DNA of 64,000 bases from Trinickia terrae (lineage in GTDB: Bacteria; Pseudomonadota; Gammaproteobacteria; Burkholderiales; Burkholderiaceae). How positions within the stretch are numbered: the stretch's first letter is position 1; every line of letters begins with the position of its first letter. This document shows, piece by piece, positions 26,851-35,676 of this stretch. The notes beneath the pieces were generated by a model, which did not search any database, was not told the origin of the DNA, and was given only the letters and a program-made list of their open reading frames with translations. The DNA lies in contig NZ_SWJE01000019.1 in NCBI RefSeq assembly GCF_005144415.1, positions 62,001-126,000 on the forward strand, in the 5' to 3' direction. The translations under genes were made by a program, and so were the position numbers.

Positions 26851-26967
26851 CGCTTGATGCGTGGCGGGACGCTGAGCGCACGGAGCAGTCGGCCGTGCGC
26901 TTGGTGTTTGATGCGGCGCATTACCCAAGCGGACGCGGCGGCCCGGGCCTCATAGTGGAGGTGCTGG

Positions 26968-28623
26968 ATGGATCAAAGCGGACTGCGCGCGCGCAGCAAC
27001 GATAACGTCAATGATGGCGCAGCGTATGAAGGGGGCCACACGCTGCAGCGCGGCCTGACATGGAAGGACGCTTTCTGGGTGACGAGCGGCGTGCCGGCCG
27101 GCGTGCTGTTCACGATAGGCGGGGTGTGCGCGACGATTGGGCAACCTGCCTGGGCGATCTGGATCGGTGCGATCACGATGGGCCTGATACAGAGCGCAAC
27201 CTACGCGGAAATCTCCGGGCTGTTTCCTCACAAGTCGGGCGGCGCGTCGGTGTACGGCGCAATAGGATGGGTGCGGTACAGCAAGCTGATCGCGCCGGTC
27301 TCGGTGTGGTGCAACTGGCTTGCTTGGTCGCCGATGCTCGCGCTCGGCACGGGGCTCGCCGCGAATTACGCGCTGACCAGTCTCTTCCCCGCGGATGCCG
27401 CGATCAACACCTGGCAGTGGACGCTTGCGGATCTCGGCTTCATCAAGCCCGGTCTCACGCTGCGCATCAACGCGACGTTCCTGATCGCAGCCGTCTTTCT
27501 CCTCATCACGTTCAAGCTGCAGCACAGCGGTGCATCGAAGGCCGCGAAGACGCAGCGCATCCTCGGTATTGCGTCGCTGACGCCGCTCCTGATCGTCGGC
27601 ATCGTGCCGTTCGTCACGGGCGACGTGCCGATGTCGAACCTCATCCCGCTCTTGCCGCTTGGGCACGATTCACAAGGCAATCTCACCGCGACCACGTTCG
27701 GCTCATGGAACGGCGCTGGCATCACGATGGCGATGGGCGCGATGTTCATGGCGGGGTGGGCGTCGTACGGATTCGAGACGTCCGTCTGCTATACGCGCGA
27801 GTTTCGCGATCCGCGCCACGATACGGCGAAGGCGATCTTCTGGTCCGGCGCGCTGTGTCTCGTCGTGATGACGCTCGTGCCGCTCGCATTCCAGGGCGTG
27901 CTCGGCACGAAGGGCATGCTCGATCCGAAGATCGTCGACGGCACCGGCGTGGGCGCCGCGATGGCGCACATGGTGGGCGGCGGCGCGTGGGTCGCGAATG
28001 CGATTGTCGTGATGCTGATGCTCTCGATTCTCCTGATCGTGATGACGTCGATGATGGGCTCGTCGCGCACGCTCTATCAGGCCTCGGTCGACGGCTGGCT
28101 GCCGCGCTACCTCTCGCACGTGAACGAGCACGGCTCGCCGACGCGCGCGATGTGGACCGATCTCGGCTTCAATATCGTGCTGCTGATGATGTCGGACTAC
28201 ATGACGGTGCTGTCGATTTCGAACGTCTGCTACATGATCTTCGTGTTCCTGAATCTGCAATCGGGATGGATACACAGGCTCGATCGCGGCAAGTGGGATC
28301 GGCCGTTCCGGTGCCCGACGTGGTTGCTCGCACTCGGGGCGCTGTGCGGCTACGTCAATCTTGCGTTTGTCGGCGCGGGCGCGGACCTGCAAGGCGCGGG
28401 CACGATGAGAAACGGTCTGATCGCGATGCTGCTGATCGTGCCGGTGTTTTTGTACCGCCATTACTGGCAGGATCGCGGGCGCTTTCCGGCGCGCATGGAG
28501 CAAGACATGGAGCTGGGCGAGGAGGATCTTGGTCAGGGGGCGAAGCGCAGGGTACTGCCGTATGGCGCGCTGGTTCTTGCGGCGCTTGTCATGTGGGGCG
28601 CCCACCGCCTTGCCCACGGATAG
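26968..28623 (+). CDS. APC-family amino-acid/amine permease
   Basis: A 551-residue inner-membrane transporter with about 12 predicted hydrophobic helices and the APC-type opening AFWVTSGVPAGVLFTIGGV followed by IGAITMGLIQSATYAEISG. GGAGGTGCTGG before the ATG is a strong ribosome-binding site. It follows the binding protein by 117 bp on the same strand and ends near purU convergently. The location suggests import of a betaine-related compound or amino acid. The substrate is unknown. Confidence 0.85.
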   Translation: MDQSGLRARSNDNVNDGAAYEGGHTLQRGLTWKDAFWVTSGVPAGVLFTIGGVCATIGQPAWAIWIGAITMGLIQSATYAEISGLFPHKSGGASVYGAIGWVRYSKLIAPVSVWCNWLAWSPMLALGTGLAANYALTSLFPADAAINTWQWTLADLGFIKPGLTLRINATFLIAAVFLLITFKLQHSGASKAAKTQRILGIASLTPLLIVGIVPFVTGDVPMSNLIPLLPLGHDSQGNLTATTFGSWNGAGITMAMGAMFMAGWASYGFETSVCYTREFRDPRHDTAKAIFWSGALCLVVMTLVPLAFQGVLGTKGMLDPKIVDGTGVGAAMAHMVGGGAWVANAIVVMLMLSILLIVMTSMMGSSRTLYQASVDGWLPRYLSHVNEHGSPTRAMWTDLGFNIVLLMMSDYMTVLSISNVCYMIFVFLNLQSGWIHRLDRGKWDRPFRCPTWLLALGALCGYVNLAFVGAGADLQGAGTMRNGLIAMLLIVPVFLYRHYWQDRGRFPARMEQDMELGEEDLGQGAKRRVLPYGALVLAALVMWGAHRLAHG

Positions 28624-28631
28624 AGAGGGGC

Positions 28632-28661
28632 GCGGCGGCGTGAGCTCGAGCGCGCCGCCGC
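28632..28661. terminator. GC-rich hairpin between convergent genes
   Basis: GCGGCGGCG and CGCCGCCGC form a 9-bp stem around a 12-base loop, between the permease (plus) and purU (minus). No U-tract is seen. Confidence 0.4.
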
Positions 28662-28675
28662 TGCCGTCGAGCCGC

Positions 28676-29554
28676 CTACTGAAGCACGACAGTTCGATCG
28701 CCGTTGATGAACACGCGGCGCTCGATAAACGCCTTGACCGCCCGCGCGAGCGTGATGCACTCGACGTCGCGTCCCACCGCAAGCAGCCTCTCCGGACGAT
28801 ATGCGTGATCGACACGCTCGACCACTTGCTCGATGATCGGCCCTTCGTCGAGATCGTCGGTGACGAAGTGCGCGGTCGCGCCGATCAGCTTGACGCCGCG
28901 GGCGTGAGCCTGATGATAGGGCTTCGCGCCCTTGAAGCCGGGCAGGAACGAGTGGTGGATGTTGATGGCGCGGCCCGCGAGCCTGCGGCTCATCCTTTCC
29001 GACAAGATCTGCATGTAGCGCGCGAGAATCAGCAGTTCGGCACCGCTCGATTCGAACAAGTCGAATACCTTGGCCTCCTGCTGCTCCTTCGTTTCTGCCG
29101 TGATAGGCAAATGGTGGAACGGCAATCCGTGCTGCGCGGCCATCGGCGCGAGATCCGGATGATTCGACCCGATCCCGACGATATCCATCTTCAGCTCACC
29201 CATGCGCCAGCGGAACAGCAGGTCCGCGAGGCAATGCTCGAGCTTCGACACCATGATGAACACCTTGGGACGTGCGTTCGCGTCGTGGATCGCCCACGTC
29301 ATGCCAAAGCGCTCGGCGATCGGCGCGAACTCTGCGCGCAGCTTGTCGATGGAAAGCGGCGTTTCGCTTTCGTCGACTCCGTGAAAGACGCAGCGCACGA
29401 AAAAGCGCGAGCTGAGCTCGTCGTCGAAGACGGTCAGTTCGTCGATATAGCCATGATGGCTATCGAGCAGGCTGACTACGGCGGCGACTTGTCCGGCGGC
29501 GCTCGGGCAGGCGAGGGTCAGCACGAATTGATGGGAGCGATCGGATGCGGGCAT
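28676..29554 (-). CDS. purU: Formyltetrahydrofolate deformylase
   Basis: Hydrolyses 10-formyl-tetrahydrofolate to formate and free tetrahydrofolate. At 292 residues, an N-terminal ACT domain (LTLACPSAAGQVAAVVSLL) is followed by the formyl-transferase fold with KVFIMVSKLEHCLADLLFR, the catalytic region INIHHSFLPGFKGAKPYHQA and HFVTDDLDEGPIIEQ. The ATG at 29554 is preceded by GAGAGG. It regenerates folate after sarcosine oxidation, as in other sox clusters where purU lies close by. Confidence 0.95.
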   Translation of the reverse strand: MPASDRSHQFVLTLACPSAAGQVAAVVSLLDSHHGYIDELTVFDDELSSRFFVRCVFHGVDESETPLSIDKLRAEFAPIAERFGMTWAIHDANARPKVFIMVSKLEHCLADLLFRWRMGELKMDIVGIGSNHPDLAPMAAQHGLPFHHLPITAETKEQQEAKVFDLFESSGAELLILARYMQILSERMSRRLAGRAINIHHSFLPGFKGAKPYHQAHARGVKLIGATAHFVTDDLDEGPIIEQVVERVDHAYRPERLLAVGRDVECITLARAVKAFIERRVFINGDRTVVLQ

Positions 29555-29720
29555 GTACGCCTCTCTGGTTGCGACGAGGTTCCGCGCCGCGAAAGCCATG
29601 CGCAACGCGCCGTGTGGAATGGACTCAAGTAAATCAAGCCAGATTGCGCGCGGATAGAACCGATGCGCCGTCTAGCTGGTATCGGCGCGTCAGGGCGGCT
29701 GGCCGCGTTCGCGAGAGAGG

Positions 29721-29790
29721 TCAGAGCGCTTGAGCGGTGGCGTGGCATTCTTCGATCAGCCAGCGCCTGAACAGCGGCAGCGCTGCCGCT
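29721..29790 (-). pseudogene. Remnant of a regulator C-terminus (LysR-like)
   Basis: On the minus strand the stretch reads [20 protein letters not shown] with a stop right after the final Leu. This looks like the end of a LysR-type regulator (the FRRWLIEE tail). Nothing upstream continues the protein: the frame runs directly into the carnitine-dehydrogenase remnant at a palindrome. Confidence 0.45.
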
Positions 29791-30194
29791 CGTCGAAGTG
29801 CTGGGCGGCAAGCGCACCGCGAGCGAGACTGTCGATGCGGCGATGCGCGTGTACCGGTCGCTCGGCATGCGTCCGCTGCATGTGCACAAGGAGGTGCCCG
29901 GTTTTATCGCGGACCGTCTGCTCGAAGCACTGCATTTCGTCAACGAAGGCGTGGCGACGACCGGCGAGATCGGTGATGCTATCGGTTTCGGCGCGGGCAT
30001 CTGCTGGTCGTTCATGGGGATGTTTCTTACCTACACGCTCGCGGGCGGAGACGCGGGGATGCGCCATTTCATGCAGCAAAATGGGGCCGCGCAGCATCAA
30101 GGAACTCGAACGCTTTCGCGAGGAGTGCATCGCCAGTGTGCTCGCGGCGATTGGGGAGACGAAAGCGCGCCATGGCATGCGCTTCGACGATTGA
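29783..30194 (+). pseudogene. Decayed L-carnitine dehydrogenase
   Basis: The segment begins in mid-gene with [20 protein letters not shown] and continues with [20 protein letters not shown] and [20 protein letters not shown] to [11 protein letters not shown]. It then jumps at about 30090 into another frame, [20 protein letters not shown], ending at the normal C-terminus HGMRFDD. The N-terminal NAD-binding domain and an internal segment are missing. These proteins oxidise carnitine to 3-dehydrocarnitine. The thioesterase gene directly after it is intact. Confidence 0.75.
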
Positions 30195-30207
30195 GGAGAG
30201 GATGGAG

Positions 30208-30699
30208 ATGGCAGACGCAGCACCCTTGGCGATCTATCGCGATTGCGTCCGCGCCGAATGGGTCGATTACAACGGACACATGCGCGACGCGTTCTACATG
30301 CTGATCTTCAGCTTGGCATCCGATGCGCTGCTCGATCATATCGGCCTGGACGATGCGGCGCGCAAAGCCCGCCAGCGCTCGGTCTATACGCTCGAGGCGC
30401 ATCTGAACTACCTTCACGAGATCAAGGAGGGTACGCCGGTGCGCGTCGACGTCCGTCTTCTCGCGCACGATGTGAAGCGTCTCCATCTGTACCTGGAGAT
30501 GTTCGCTGGCGAGGAGACCGAGCCGGTGGCGGCGAGCGAGCAGATGCTGCTGCATGTCGATACCGGAGGGCCGAAATCGATTGCGTTCGATCCTGACGTT
30601 ATGGCGCGGATCGAGGCGATGGCCGCCGCGCATGCGGCGCTCGCGCCTGCGCGATACAGCGGGCGCACGATCGGATTGCCCGGGCGTGCGAACCGGTAA
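30208..30699 (+). CDS. cdhB: Hotdog thioesterase, CdhB-like (betainyl-CoA thioesterase)
   Basis: A hotdog-fold thioesterase of about 163 residues with [40 protein letters not shown] and [20 protein letters not shown]. The context (directly after a carnitine-dehydrogenase remnant) suggests the betainyl-CoA thioesterase step, which feeds glycine betaine into the cluster. I prefer the ATG at 30208, nine bases from AGGAG; one at 30202 is in frame but very close to it. The enzyme may now be idle if the carnitine branch is lost. Confidence 0.75.
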   Translation: MADAAPLAIYRDCVRAEWVDYNGHMRDAFYMLIFSLASDALLDHIGLDDAARKARQRSVYTLEAHLNYLHEIKEGTPVRVDVRLLAHDVKRLHLYLEMFAGEETEPVAASEQMLLHVDTGGPKSIAFDPDVMARIEAMAAAHAALAPARYSGRTIGLPGRANR

Positions 30700-30708
30700 C
30701 GCGGCGGC

Positions 30709-30747
30709 ACAGGCATTGCGCCGATAACGGCCGGGCGCAATGCCTGT
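30709..30747. terminator. Strong bidirectional hairpin
   Basis: ACAGGCATTGCGCC and GGCGCAATGCCTGT form a perfect 14-bp stem, lying between the thioesterase (plus) and the DUF3331 gene (minus). It is placed to terminate both. Confidence 0.75.
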
Positions 30748-30750
30748 TCG

Positions 30751-31035
30751 TCACTCTTCAGGCGACTGGCCGAAGACTTCCACCGAGATCATGGCTTGCG
30801 CGTTCGACGGCGCCGGCCTTTCGGCCGGCCGGAACACGGCGTCGCCGCGGTGAATCGCGCGACGCGACAACACACAGGTTCCCGACGAATTGGCGGACCG
30901 GCGGCGCCACCGCTGCTCGCCGTAATGGCATCGTCCGGGCTCCACCCATCGCACGATGAGTGTGGTATCGGAGCGTTCGAGGATTTCGATACGGACGCGG
31001 CTCACGTCTGGGGCCGGAGACTTTTTTGTCTTCAT
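30751..31035 (-). CDS. DUF3331 domain protein
   Basis: A 94-residue protein with the DUF3331 pattern, a short family seen mainly in Burkholderia-group genomes: RIEILERSDTTLIVRWVEPG, then GRCHYGEQRWRRR, then SGTCVLSRRAIHRGDAVFRP. The paired Cys, CHY and TCxLS, look like a small metal-binding knuckle. The start MKTKKSPAPDVS is basic and polar; no signal peptide is seen. Function unknown. Confidence 0.72.
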   Translation of the reverse strand: MKTKKSPAPDVSRVRIEILERSDTTLIVRWVEPGRCHYGEQRWRRRSANSSGTCVLSRRAIHRGDAVFRPAERPAPSNAQAMISVEVFGQSPEE

Positions 31036-31487
31036 TTGCTGCTTCCTTAAATCGAGCCCTGTAAATGTATTCGCGCACGCGTCGAATAACCAATCTTATG
31101 CCGGTTGAAACACTATTCTGAAAACAGAAACAATCGACTCCTATTATTGAGAAACCCCGGCTGACGCGGCTGCAGTGGTGCCGGCGGAAATAATAGAGGG
31201 TTTTTGCAACAGAGAGTTGACTAAATTCCGGTCGGACCGAGCATTCTTTAGCGGATATTGAGCGCGATTATTTTTAGGGAGCAGCGATAAATAATTGACG
31301 CGTAAAGCAAGCCGCTTCGGCATCGAACAGGGGGCTTCTGGTGGGGCGAGGCCGTCGGCCAGGCGTAGTGGTTCTCCCGATGCGGAAGCGCGTACTATCG
31401 GTTAATATCGGAACGATGTTCTGTTAGATAGAACGAATGTGATCGGCGGCACACCGGGCGCAAGATGCAAACATCAAGGAGTCGGAT
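31036..31487. other. Lower-GC intergenic region with a candidate operator
   Basis: About 450 bp between the DUF3331 gene (minus) and the CoA-transferase gene (plus), with several AT-rich tracts and no convincing gene. The only clear structure is the inverted repeat near 31418-31434 described separately. Promoters for both genes are expected here. Confidence 0.5.
31410..31434. promoter_or_regulatory. Candidate operator for the IclR-type regulator
   Basis: GTTCT GTTAGAT AGAAC (31418-31434) is an exact 5-7-5 inverted repeat, and GAAC GAT GTTC overlaps its left side. It lies about 55 bp before the CoA-transferase start. IclR-family sites are often short palindromes of this kind, and an IclR gene ends this cluster. 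Confidence 0.4.
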
Positions 31488-32675
31488 ATGGAATTGCCCT
31501 TGCACGGCATACGCGTGCTGGACCTCTCCAACGTATTGGCCGGGCCGTTCTGCGGCTATCAGCTGGCGCTGATGGGGGCGGAAGTCATCAAGATCGAAGT
31601 GCCGGGGCAGGGCGATCTCGCCCGGCGTCTCGGCGCGGACCCCAAGGCGTCGGCGCAGCAGATGGGCGCGTCGTTCGTTGCGGTGAACGCGGGCAAGCAG
31701 TCCGTCACGCTCAACCTGAAAGACCCGCGCGGCCGCGAGATCCTGCTGCGGATGGTCCGCGAATCCGGCGTGCTGATCGAGAACTTCCGGCCGGGCGTGA
31801 TGGATCGTCTCGGCCTAGGCTTCGACGTGCTGCGCGAGGCCAACCCACGCCTCGTCTATTGCGCGATTTCCGGCTTCGGCAAGGACGGCCCGTTCGCGCA
31901 CCGGCCTGCGTACGATCAGATTATCCAAGGGATGTCGGGCGTGATGAGCGTGACAGGCGATTCCGAGTCCGCGCCACTGCGCACCGGCTTTCCGATCAGC
32001 GACACGATCGGCGGCATCACGTCGGCGTTCGCGGTGGCGGCGGCGCTCGTCGATGCCGTGCGGACCGGCGTTGGCCGCATGATCGACGTGTCGATGCTGG
32101 AGGCCACGCTCGCGACGATGGGCTGGGTCGTGTCGAACTATTTGAACGCGGGCGTGAAGCCCACGCCGATGGGCAACCAGAATTTCACGGCGGCGCCCTC
32201 GGGCACGTTCCGCACCGGTGACGGGCTCATCAACATCGCGGCCAATGAAGACAAGCAGTTCGCGGCGCTGTGCAGGATCGTCGGCCGTCCCGAGTGGCTC
32301 GACGATCCGCGCTTCAACGAGCGCAATGCGCGCAAGGCGAATCGCGCCGCGCTGACGCAGGCGCTCGAAGCCGCGCTGGCGAGCGCGCCGGCCGCCAAGT
32401 GGGACAGCGAGTTCATCGCCGCGGGCGTGCCGGCCGGCCTCGTGCTCGACGTGCCGGGCATTCTCGCGCATCCGCAAATCGCCGAGCGCGGCTTCGTGAC
32501 GTCGTTCGACGAAGCGGGCCAGCACGTGACGCGCGCGGGCTTCCGGATGTCCGATGCCGACCCTGCGCCGCGCGCACCAGCGCCGCAGCTTTCGCAGCAC
32601 ACGCAGACATGGCTCGCCAAGCTCGGCTACGACGAAGCCGCGATCGAAGCCCTGCGCGACGCAGGAGTGATCTGA
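31488..32675 (+). CDS. CaiB/BaiF family (class III) CoA-transferase
   Basis: A 395-residue CoA-transferase with the typical opening LHGIRVLDLSNVLAGPFCGY, the MGAEVIKIEVPGQGDLARRL stretch, the catalytic Asp region LVYCAISGFGKDGPFAHRPAYD, and GGITSAFAVAAALVDA. It moves CoA between carboxylic acids. AAGGAG precedes the ATG. Its stop overlaps the start of the citryl-CoA-lyase-like gene, so the two likely work on the same compound, for instance activation of an acid followed by C-C cleavage. Confidence 0.92.
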   Translation: MELPLHGIRVLDLSNVLAGPFCGYQLALMGAEVIKIEVPGQGDLARRLGADPKASAQQMGASFVAVNAGKQSVTLNLKDPRGREILLRMVRESGVLIENFRPGVMDRLGLGFDVLREANPRLVYCAISGFGKDGPFAHRPAYDQIIQGMSGVMSVTGDSESAPLRTGFPISDTIGGITSAFAVAAALVDAVRTGVGRMIDVSMLEATLATMGWVVSNYLNAGVKPTPMGNQNFTAAPSGTFRTGDGLINIAANEDKQFAALCRIVGRPEWLDDPRFNERNARKANRAALTQALEAALASAPAAKWDSEFIAAGVPAGLVLDVPGILAHPQIAERGFVTSFDEAGQHVTRAGFRMSDADPAPRAPAPQLSQHTQTWLAKLGYDEAAIEALRDAGVI

Positions 32676-33526
32676 TGAGCGCCAACGACAACACCAGCGG
32701 CGGCATCGACTACCGCCAGCTCGGCGCCGACTATTGGCGCACCGACATCATCGATATCGAGCCCGGCAAGATTCACGTGCGCGGCTACCCGATCCAGGAG
32801 CTGATCGGCAAGCTGAGCTTTCCCGACATGATCTGGCTGATGCTGCGCGGCGACGTGCCGAGCCCGGCGCAATCGCGCCTGCTTGAAGCGGCGCTCGTGG
32901 CGTCAGTCGATCACGGGCCGCATGCACCGTCGATTGCGATCTCGCGGATGGCCGTGAGCTGCGGGCTGCCGCTGAACGGCGCGATGGCGTCGGCGCTCAA
33001 TACGCTCGACGACGTGCACGGCGGCGCGGGGCAGCAAGCGGTCGAGCTGTTCCAGCGGATTCGCGAGCACATCGCGCAGGGCATGCCGCTCGACGAAGCG
33101 GCGAAGGTATGCGTCGATGCGTTCGTTGTCGAGCACGGGAAATATCTGCCGGGCTTCGGCCATCGTTTTCATCCTCTCGATCCGCGCGCGGGCAAGCTGC
33201 TTGGCCTGGCCGACGAGGCCGCGGCAGAGGGGGCGGTGACGGGCGAATACGCGCGCATTGCACGCGCGATCGAGGCGCTGCTCGCATCGGGACGCAGCAA
33301 GCCGGTGCCGATGAATATCGACGGCGCGACCGCCGTGATCTATGCGGAGCTTGGTTTCGCGCCGCAGCTTGCGCGCGGCATTTTCTGCTTGTCGCGCGCG
33401 GTCGGGATCTTGTCGCATGCGTGGGAGCAAAGCGGCCGCGGCGAGCGCAACAAGGGGCCGATGCCGCGGCAGATGCCTTATCGCTACACGGGGCCGGCGA
33501 CGCGGCATCTCGACGACTCGCAATGA
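32675..33526 (+). CDS. Citrate synthase-like citryl-CoA lyase
   Basis: A 283-residue protein of the short citrate-synthase/citryl-CoA-lyase type. It has IIDIEPGKIHVRGYPIQELI, then DDVHGGAGQQAVELFQRIRE with the catalytic-type His, GFGHRFHPLDPRAGKL, and the NIDGATAVIYAELGF segment. The C-terminus ends in RYTGPATRHL. Short members cleave citryl-CoA-like esters rather than act in the TCA cycle. The ATG overlaps the upstream stop (ATGA). Confidence 0.85.
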   Translation: MSANDNTSGGIDYRQLGADYWRTDIIDIEPGKIHVRGYPIQELIGKLSFPDMIWLMLRGDVPSPAQSRLLEAALVASVDHGPHAPSIAISRMAVSCGLPLNGAMASALNTLDDVHGGAGQQAVELFQRIREHIAQGMPLDEAAKVCVDAFVVEHGKYLPGFGHRFHPLDPRAGKLLGLADEAAAEGAVTGEYARIARAIEALLASGRSKPVPMNIDGATAVIYAELGFAPQLARGIFCLSRAVGILSHAWEQSGRGERNKGPMPRQMPYRYTGPATRHLDDSQ

Positions 33527-33665
33527 GCGAGTCGGCCGGCCTCGTAAGCACTCCACGGCGCGGCGCTGGAGTTCGCATAAAATGGCGTTCCGTTAGGCAT
33601 CACCTCGCCGCTCGCATCGAAAGGGGTGGCGTTTCTTTCCACTCTCATCGCCACATTACCCGCTC

Positions 33666-34448
33666 ATGGTCGCCGCAAAACGTGCTGCCTCCGATGTGCC
33701 CGCAGCGCCGGTTTCGTCCCCCGATGGCGTCGCTGCGCTCGACCGCGCATTCTCGATCCTCTTCGCGTTCCGGCCTGAAGACCGCGGCCTGTCGCTCGCC
33801 GAGCTGGCCGCGCGCACGGGGCTCTACAAGAGCACGATCCTGCGGCTCGTTGCTTCGCTGATTCACCATCGGCTCCTCGTGCGCTTCGACGACGGCCGCT
33901 ATCAGATCGGCCCGGCGACGCTGCAGCTGAGCGCGATCTATCAGCGCGGGATGCAGCTCGCCGATGTGATCTTGCCGCTGATGCGGTGTTTGCGCGACGC
34001 AAGCGGCGAGAGCGTGTCGTTCTACGTGCGGCAGAAGGATGTGCGCGTGTGCTTGCATCGCGTGGACTCCACGCATGCGATTCGCGACCACGTTCGTGAA
34101 GGCGATGTGCTGCCGCTCGACAGAGGCTCGGGCGGGCGTGTGCTGAGCGCGTTTGGCGGCGCGCGCGGCGCGCTTCACGAGCGCGTTCGCCGTGAGTGTT
34201 GCTGCACATCGTCGGGGGAGCGGGACGCGGAGACGGCTGGTATTTCGGCGCCAGTGTTCTCGGCCGAGCAGCCGCTCGCGGGCGCGTTGACGCTGGCCGG
34301 CCCGCGCTCGCGCGTCGATGAGGCGCTGATGAAGCGGATGCGCCGCCCGCTGCTCGAGGCGGCGCTCGAGGCGAGCGAGATGCTGGGCGGCGACGCCGCA
34401 CCGCTCAAGGCTGCATTGGCGCTGCTCGCGGCGGAAGGCGCGCGCTAA
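33666..34448 (+). CDS. IclR-family transcriptional regulator
   Basis: A 260-residue regulator. The winged helix lies around residues 20-85 (ALDRAFSILFAF, LSLAELAARTGLYKSTILRL), followed by the effector-binding domain with FYVRQKDVRVCLHRVDSTH and VLPLDRGSGGRVLSAF. It follows the CoA-transferase and lyase genes by 139 bp on the same strand and probably controls them from the inverted repeat at 31.4 kb. Confidence 0.93.
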   Translation: MVAAKRAASDVPAAPVSSPDGVAALDRAFSILFAFRPEDRGLSLAELAARTGLYKSTILRLVASLIHHRLLVRFDDGRYQIGPATLQLSAIYQRGMQLADVILPLMRCLRDASGESVSFYVRQKDVRVCLHRVDSTHAIRDHVREGDVLPLDRGSGGRVLSAFGGARGALHERVRRECCCTSSGERDAETAGISAPVFSAEQPLAGALTLAGPRSRVDEALMKRMRRPLLEAALEASEMLGGDAAPLKAALALLAAEGAR

Positions 34449-34450
34449 GG

Positions 34451-34669
34451 TTATCCCGCCACCTCGGCTTCACGCTTTTGCAGTTCGCGCGTGGCGGCGA
34501 GCGGAATGCGGGCATCCTCCCATTCGGCGAGCCAAGCCACTTCCTTTGCCGTGAAAATATGGCCGTAATTGCGCAGTGAATATTGCAGTGAGTCGATGAT
34601 GTGATTGCGGATAATTTCCGGCGTGCGGTCGTCATCGAGTACCGAGCGAAATGCTTCCAGCGTTGCCAT
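34451..34669 (-). CDS. Small hypothetical protein
   Basis: A 72-residue cytoplasmic protein not recognised. It is mostly helical and acidic (ATLEAFRSVLDDDRTPEIIR, then IDSLQYSLRNYGHIFTAKEV, then LAEWEDARIPLAATREL). GGGAG lies 8 bp before the ATG at 34669. It is convergent with the IclR gene and has a lower GC content. Confidence 0.6.
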   Translation of the reverse strand: MATLEAFRSVLDDDRTPEIIRNHIIDSLQYSLRNYGHIFTAKEVAWLAEWEDARIPLAATRELQKREAEVAG

Positions 34670-34808
34670 CGGCTTGGCTCCCTGAAATGGACGATGGCAA
34701 GCGTTATCGCACGCCATTAATGGCGCGCCAACTGAACAAAAATCCTCTCCGGATTAACGAAGCTGGAATGACGAGGCAAGCGAGCAATTAGCCGTCAAAT
34801 GCGTCCGG

Positions 34809-35117
34809 TTATATGCGCGGCAGATCGTCCATCGATTTCTCGACGCTGCCGTCGGGCACCTCGGTGTCGATTCCGTCGACTCCATTGGGATGCGGAACGG
34901 CCTTGATTTTCGGCCCGAGGAATCGCATGCCGCCCAGCGTAAAAAGGGAATAAACGATGTTTCCCGAACGGATGCCGTTGGCGACATCGGCGACTTCCGC
35001 GATTTGCGGAGGGGAAAGCCAGTCGTGCGTTCTGGGGTCGATTGGCGCCCAGCGCACATGCGTTACGCGGTCCGTAGAAGAGCTGATGCGTACGCCGTCG
35101 ATAGCAAACGTAGCCAT
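34809..35117 (-). CDS. DUF3892-like hypothetical protein
   Basis: A 102-residue protein. The start ATFAIDGVRISSSTDRVTHV fits small DUF3892-type proteins, which have two short strands with a VxxVR-like pattern and a conserved Trp (here VRWAPID). The Ile/Val-rich middle is followed by PKIKAVPHPNGVDGI. I chose the ATG at 35117, preceded by GGGGGA. An N-terminal extension to 35183 is possible. Function unknown. Confidence 0.55.
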   Translation of the reverse strand: MATFAIDGVRISSSTDRVTHVRWAPIDPRTHDWLSPPQIAEVADVANGIRSGNIVYSLFTLGGMRFLGPKIKAVPHPNGVDGIDTEVPDGSVEKSMDDLPRI

Positions 35118-35205
35118 AGCCGTCCCCCAGCTTGCTGATTTGAACATGCTAGTCCGTTCGACGTCGGCTGGGAAGTACCGCATATTATCTGCAGAAATCG
35201 CGTTT

Positions 35206-35592
35206 TCAATGGCGCGAGATTTTCCATAGTATCGAGAACGTTGAACCGCCCTCGGTCACGTATCCGGCGGATTGGCAGTTATCCGCCAATGGATCGCATG
35301 TAATGTTCAGCGTCTGCTTGTCGCCGAACGTGACATCGACCGTCGGAGCAGCGCCGGCAGGCTGCTTGTCGGGCACGGAATACACGAAGGGATAGGACTT
35401 CTGCGGCGTTTTGGTCCGGTCACCGAGGATGACGAGCGTTCCCGTATGCGCAGGCGCTGCGTCGAAGCGCAACTCGGCGGTATCGCCCATTTGATTCACG
35501 CTCGTCATGACGACGGGTTTCGAATAAACGCCTGCGAAGGCATTCGCAGTCAATGTAAAAAAAATGAAAGCAAATGCGGCTCTCGCAGACAT
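35206..35592 (-). CDS. Small secreted protein of unknown function
   Basis: A 128-residue precursor with a clear signal peptide (SARAAFAFIFFTLTANAFA, cleavage after AFA). The mature part has MTSVNQMGDTAELRFDAAP, a beta-rich TLVILGDRT run and a pair of Cys in ITCDPLADNCQSAGYV that may form a disulfide. It should be periplasmic or exported. GGAGCC precedes the ATG at 35592. Not recognised. Confidence 0.6.
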   Translation of the reverse strand: MSARAAFAFIFFTLTANAFAGVYSKPVVMTSVNQMGDTAELRFDAAPAHTGTLVILGDRTKTPQKSYPFVYSVPDKQPAGAAPTVDVTFGDKQTLNITCDPLADNCQSAGYVTEGGSTFSILWKISRH

Positions 35593-35676
35593 ATTTTTCT
35601 GGCTCCGTTGAATAGCGCCGCATCCTAGCATGCGATATCGGGGCCTTGCGGATCGCGGCTGCATGGTCTGCCGGCG

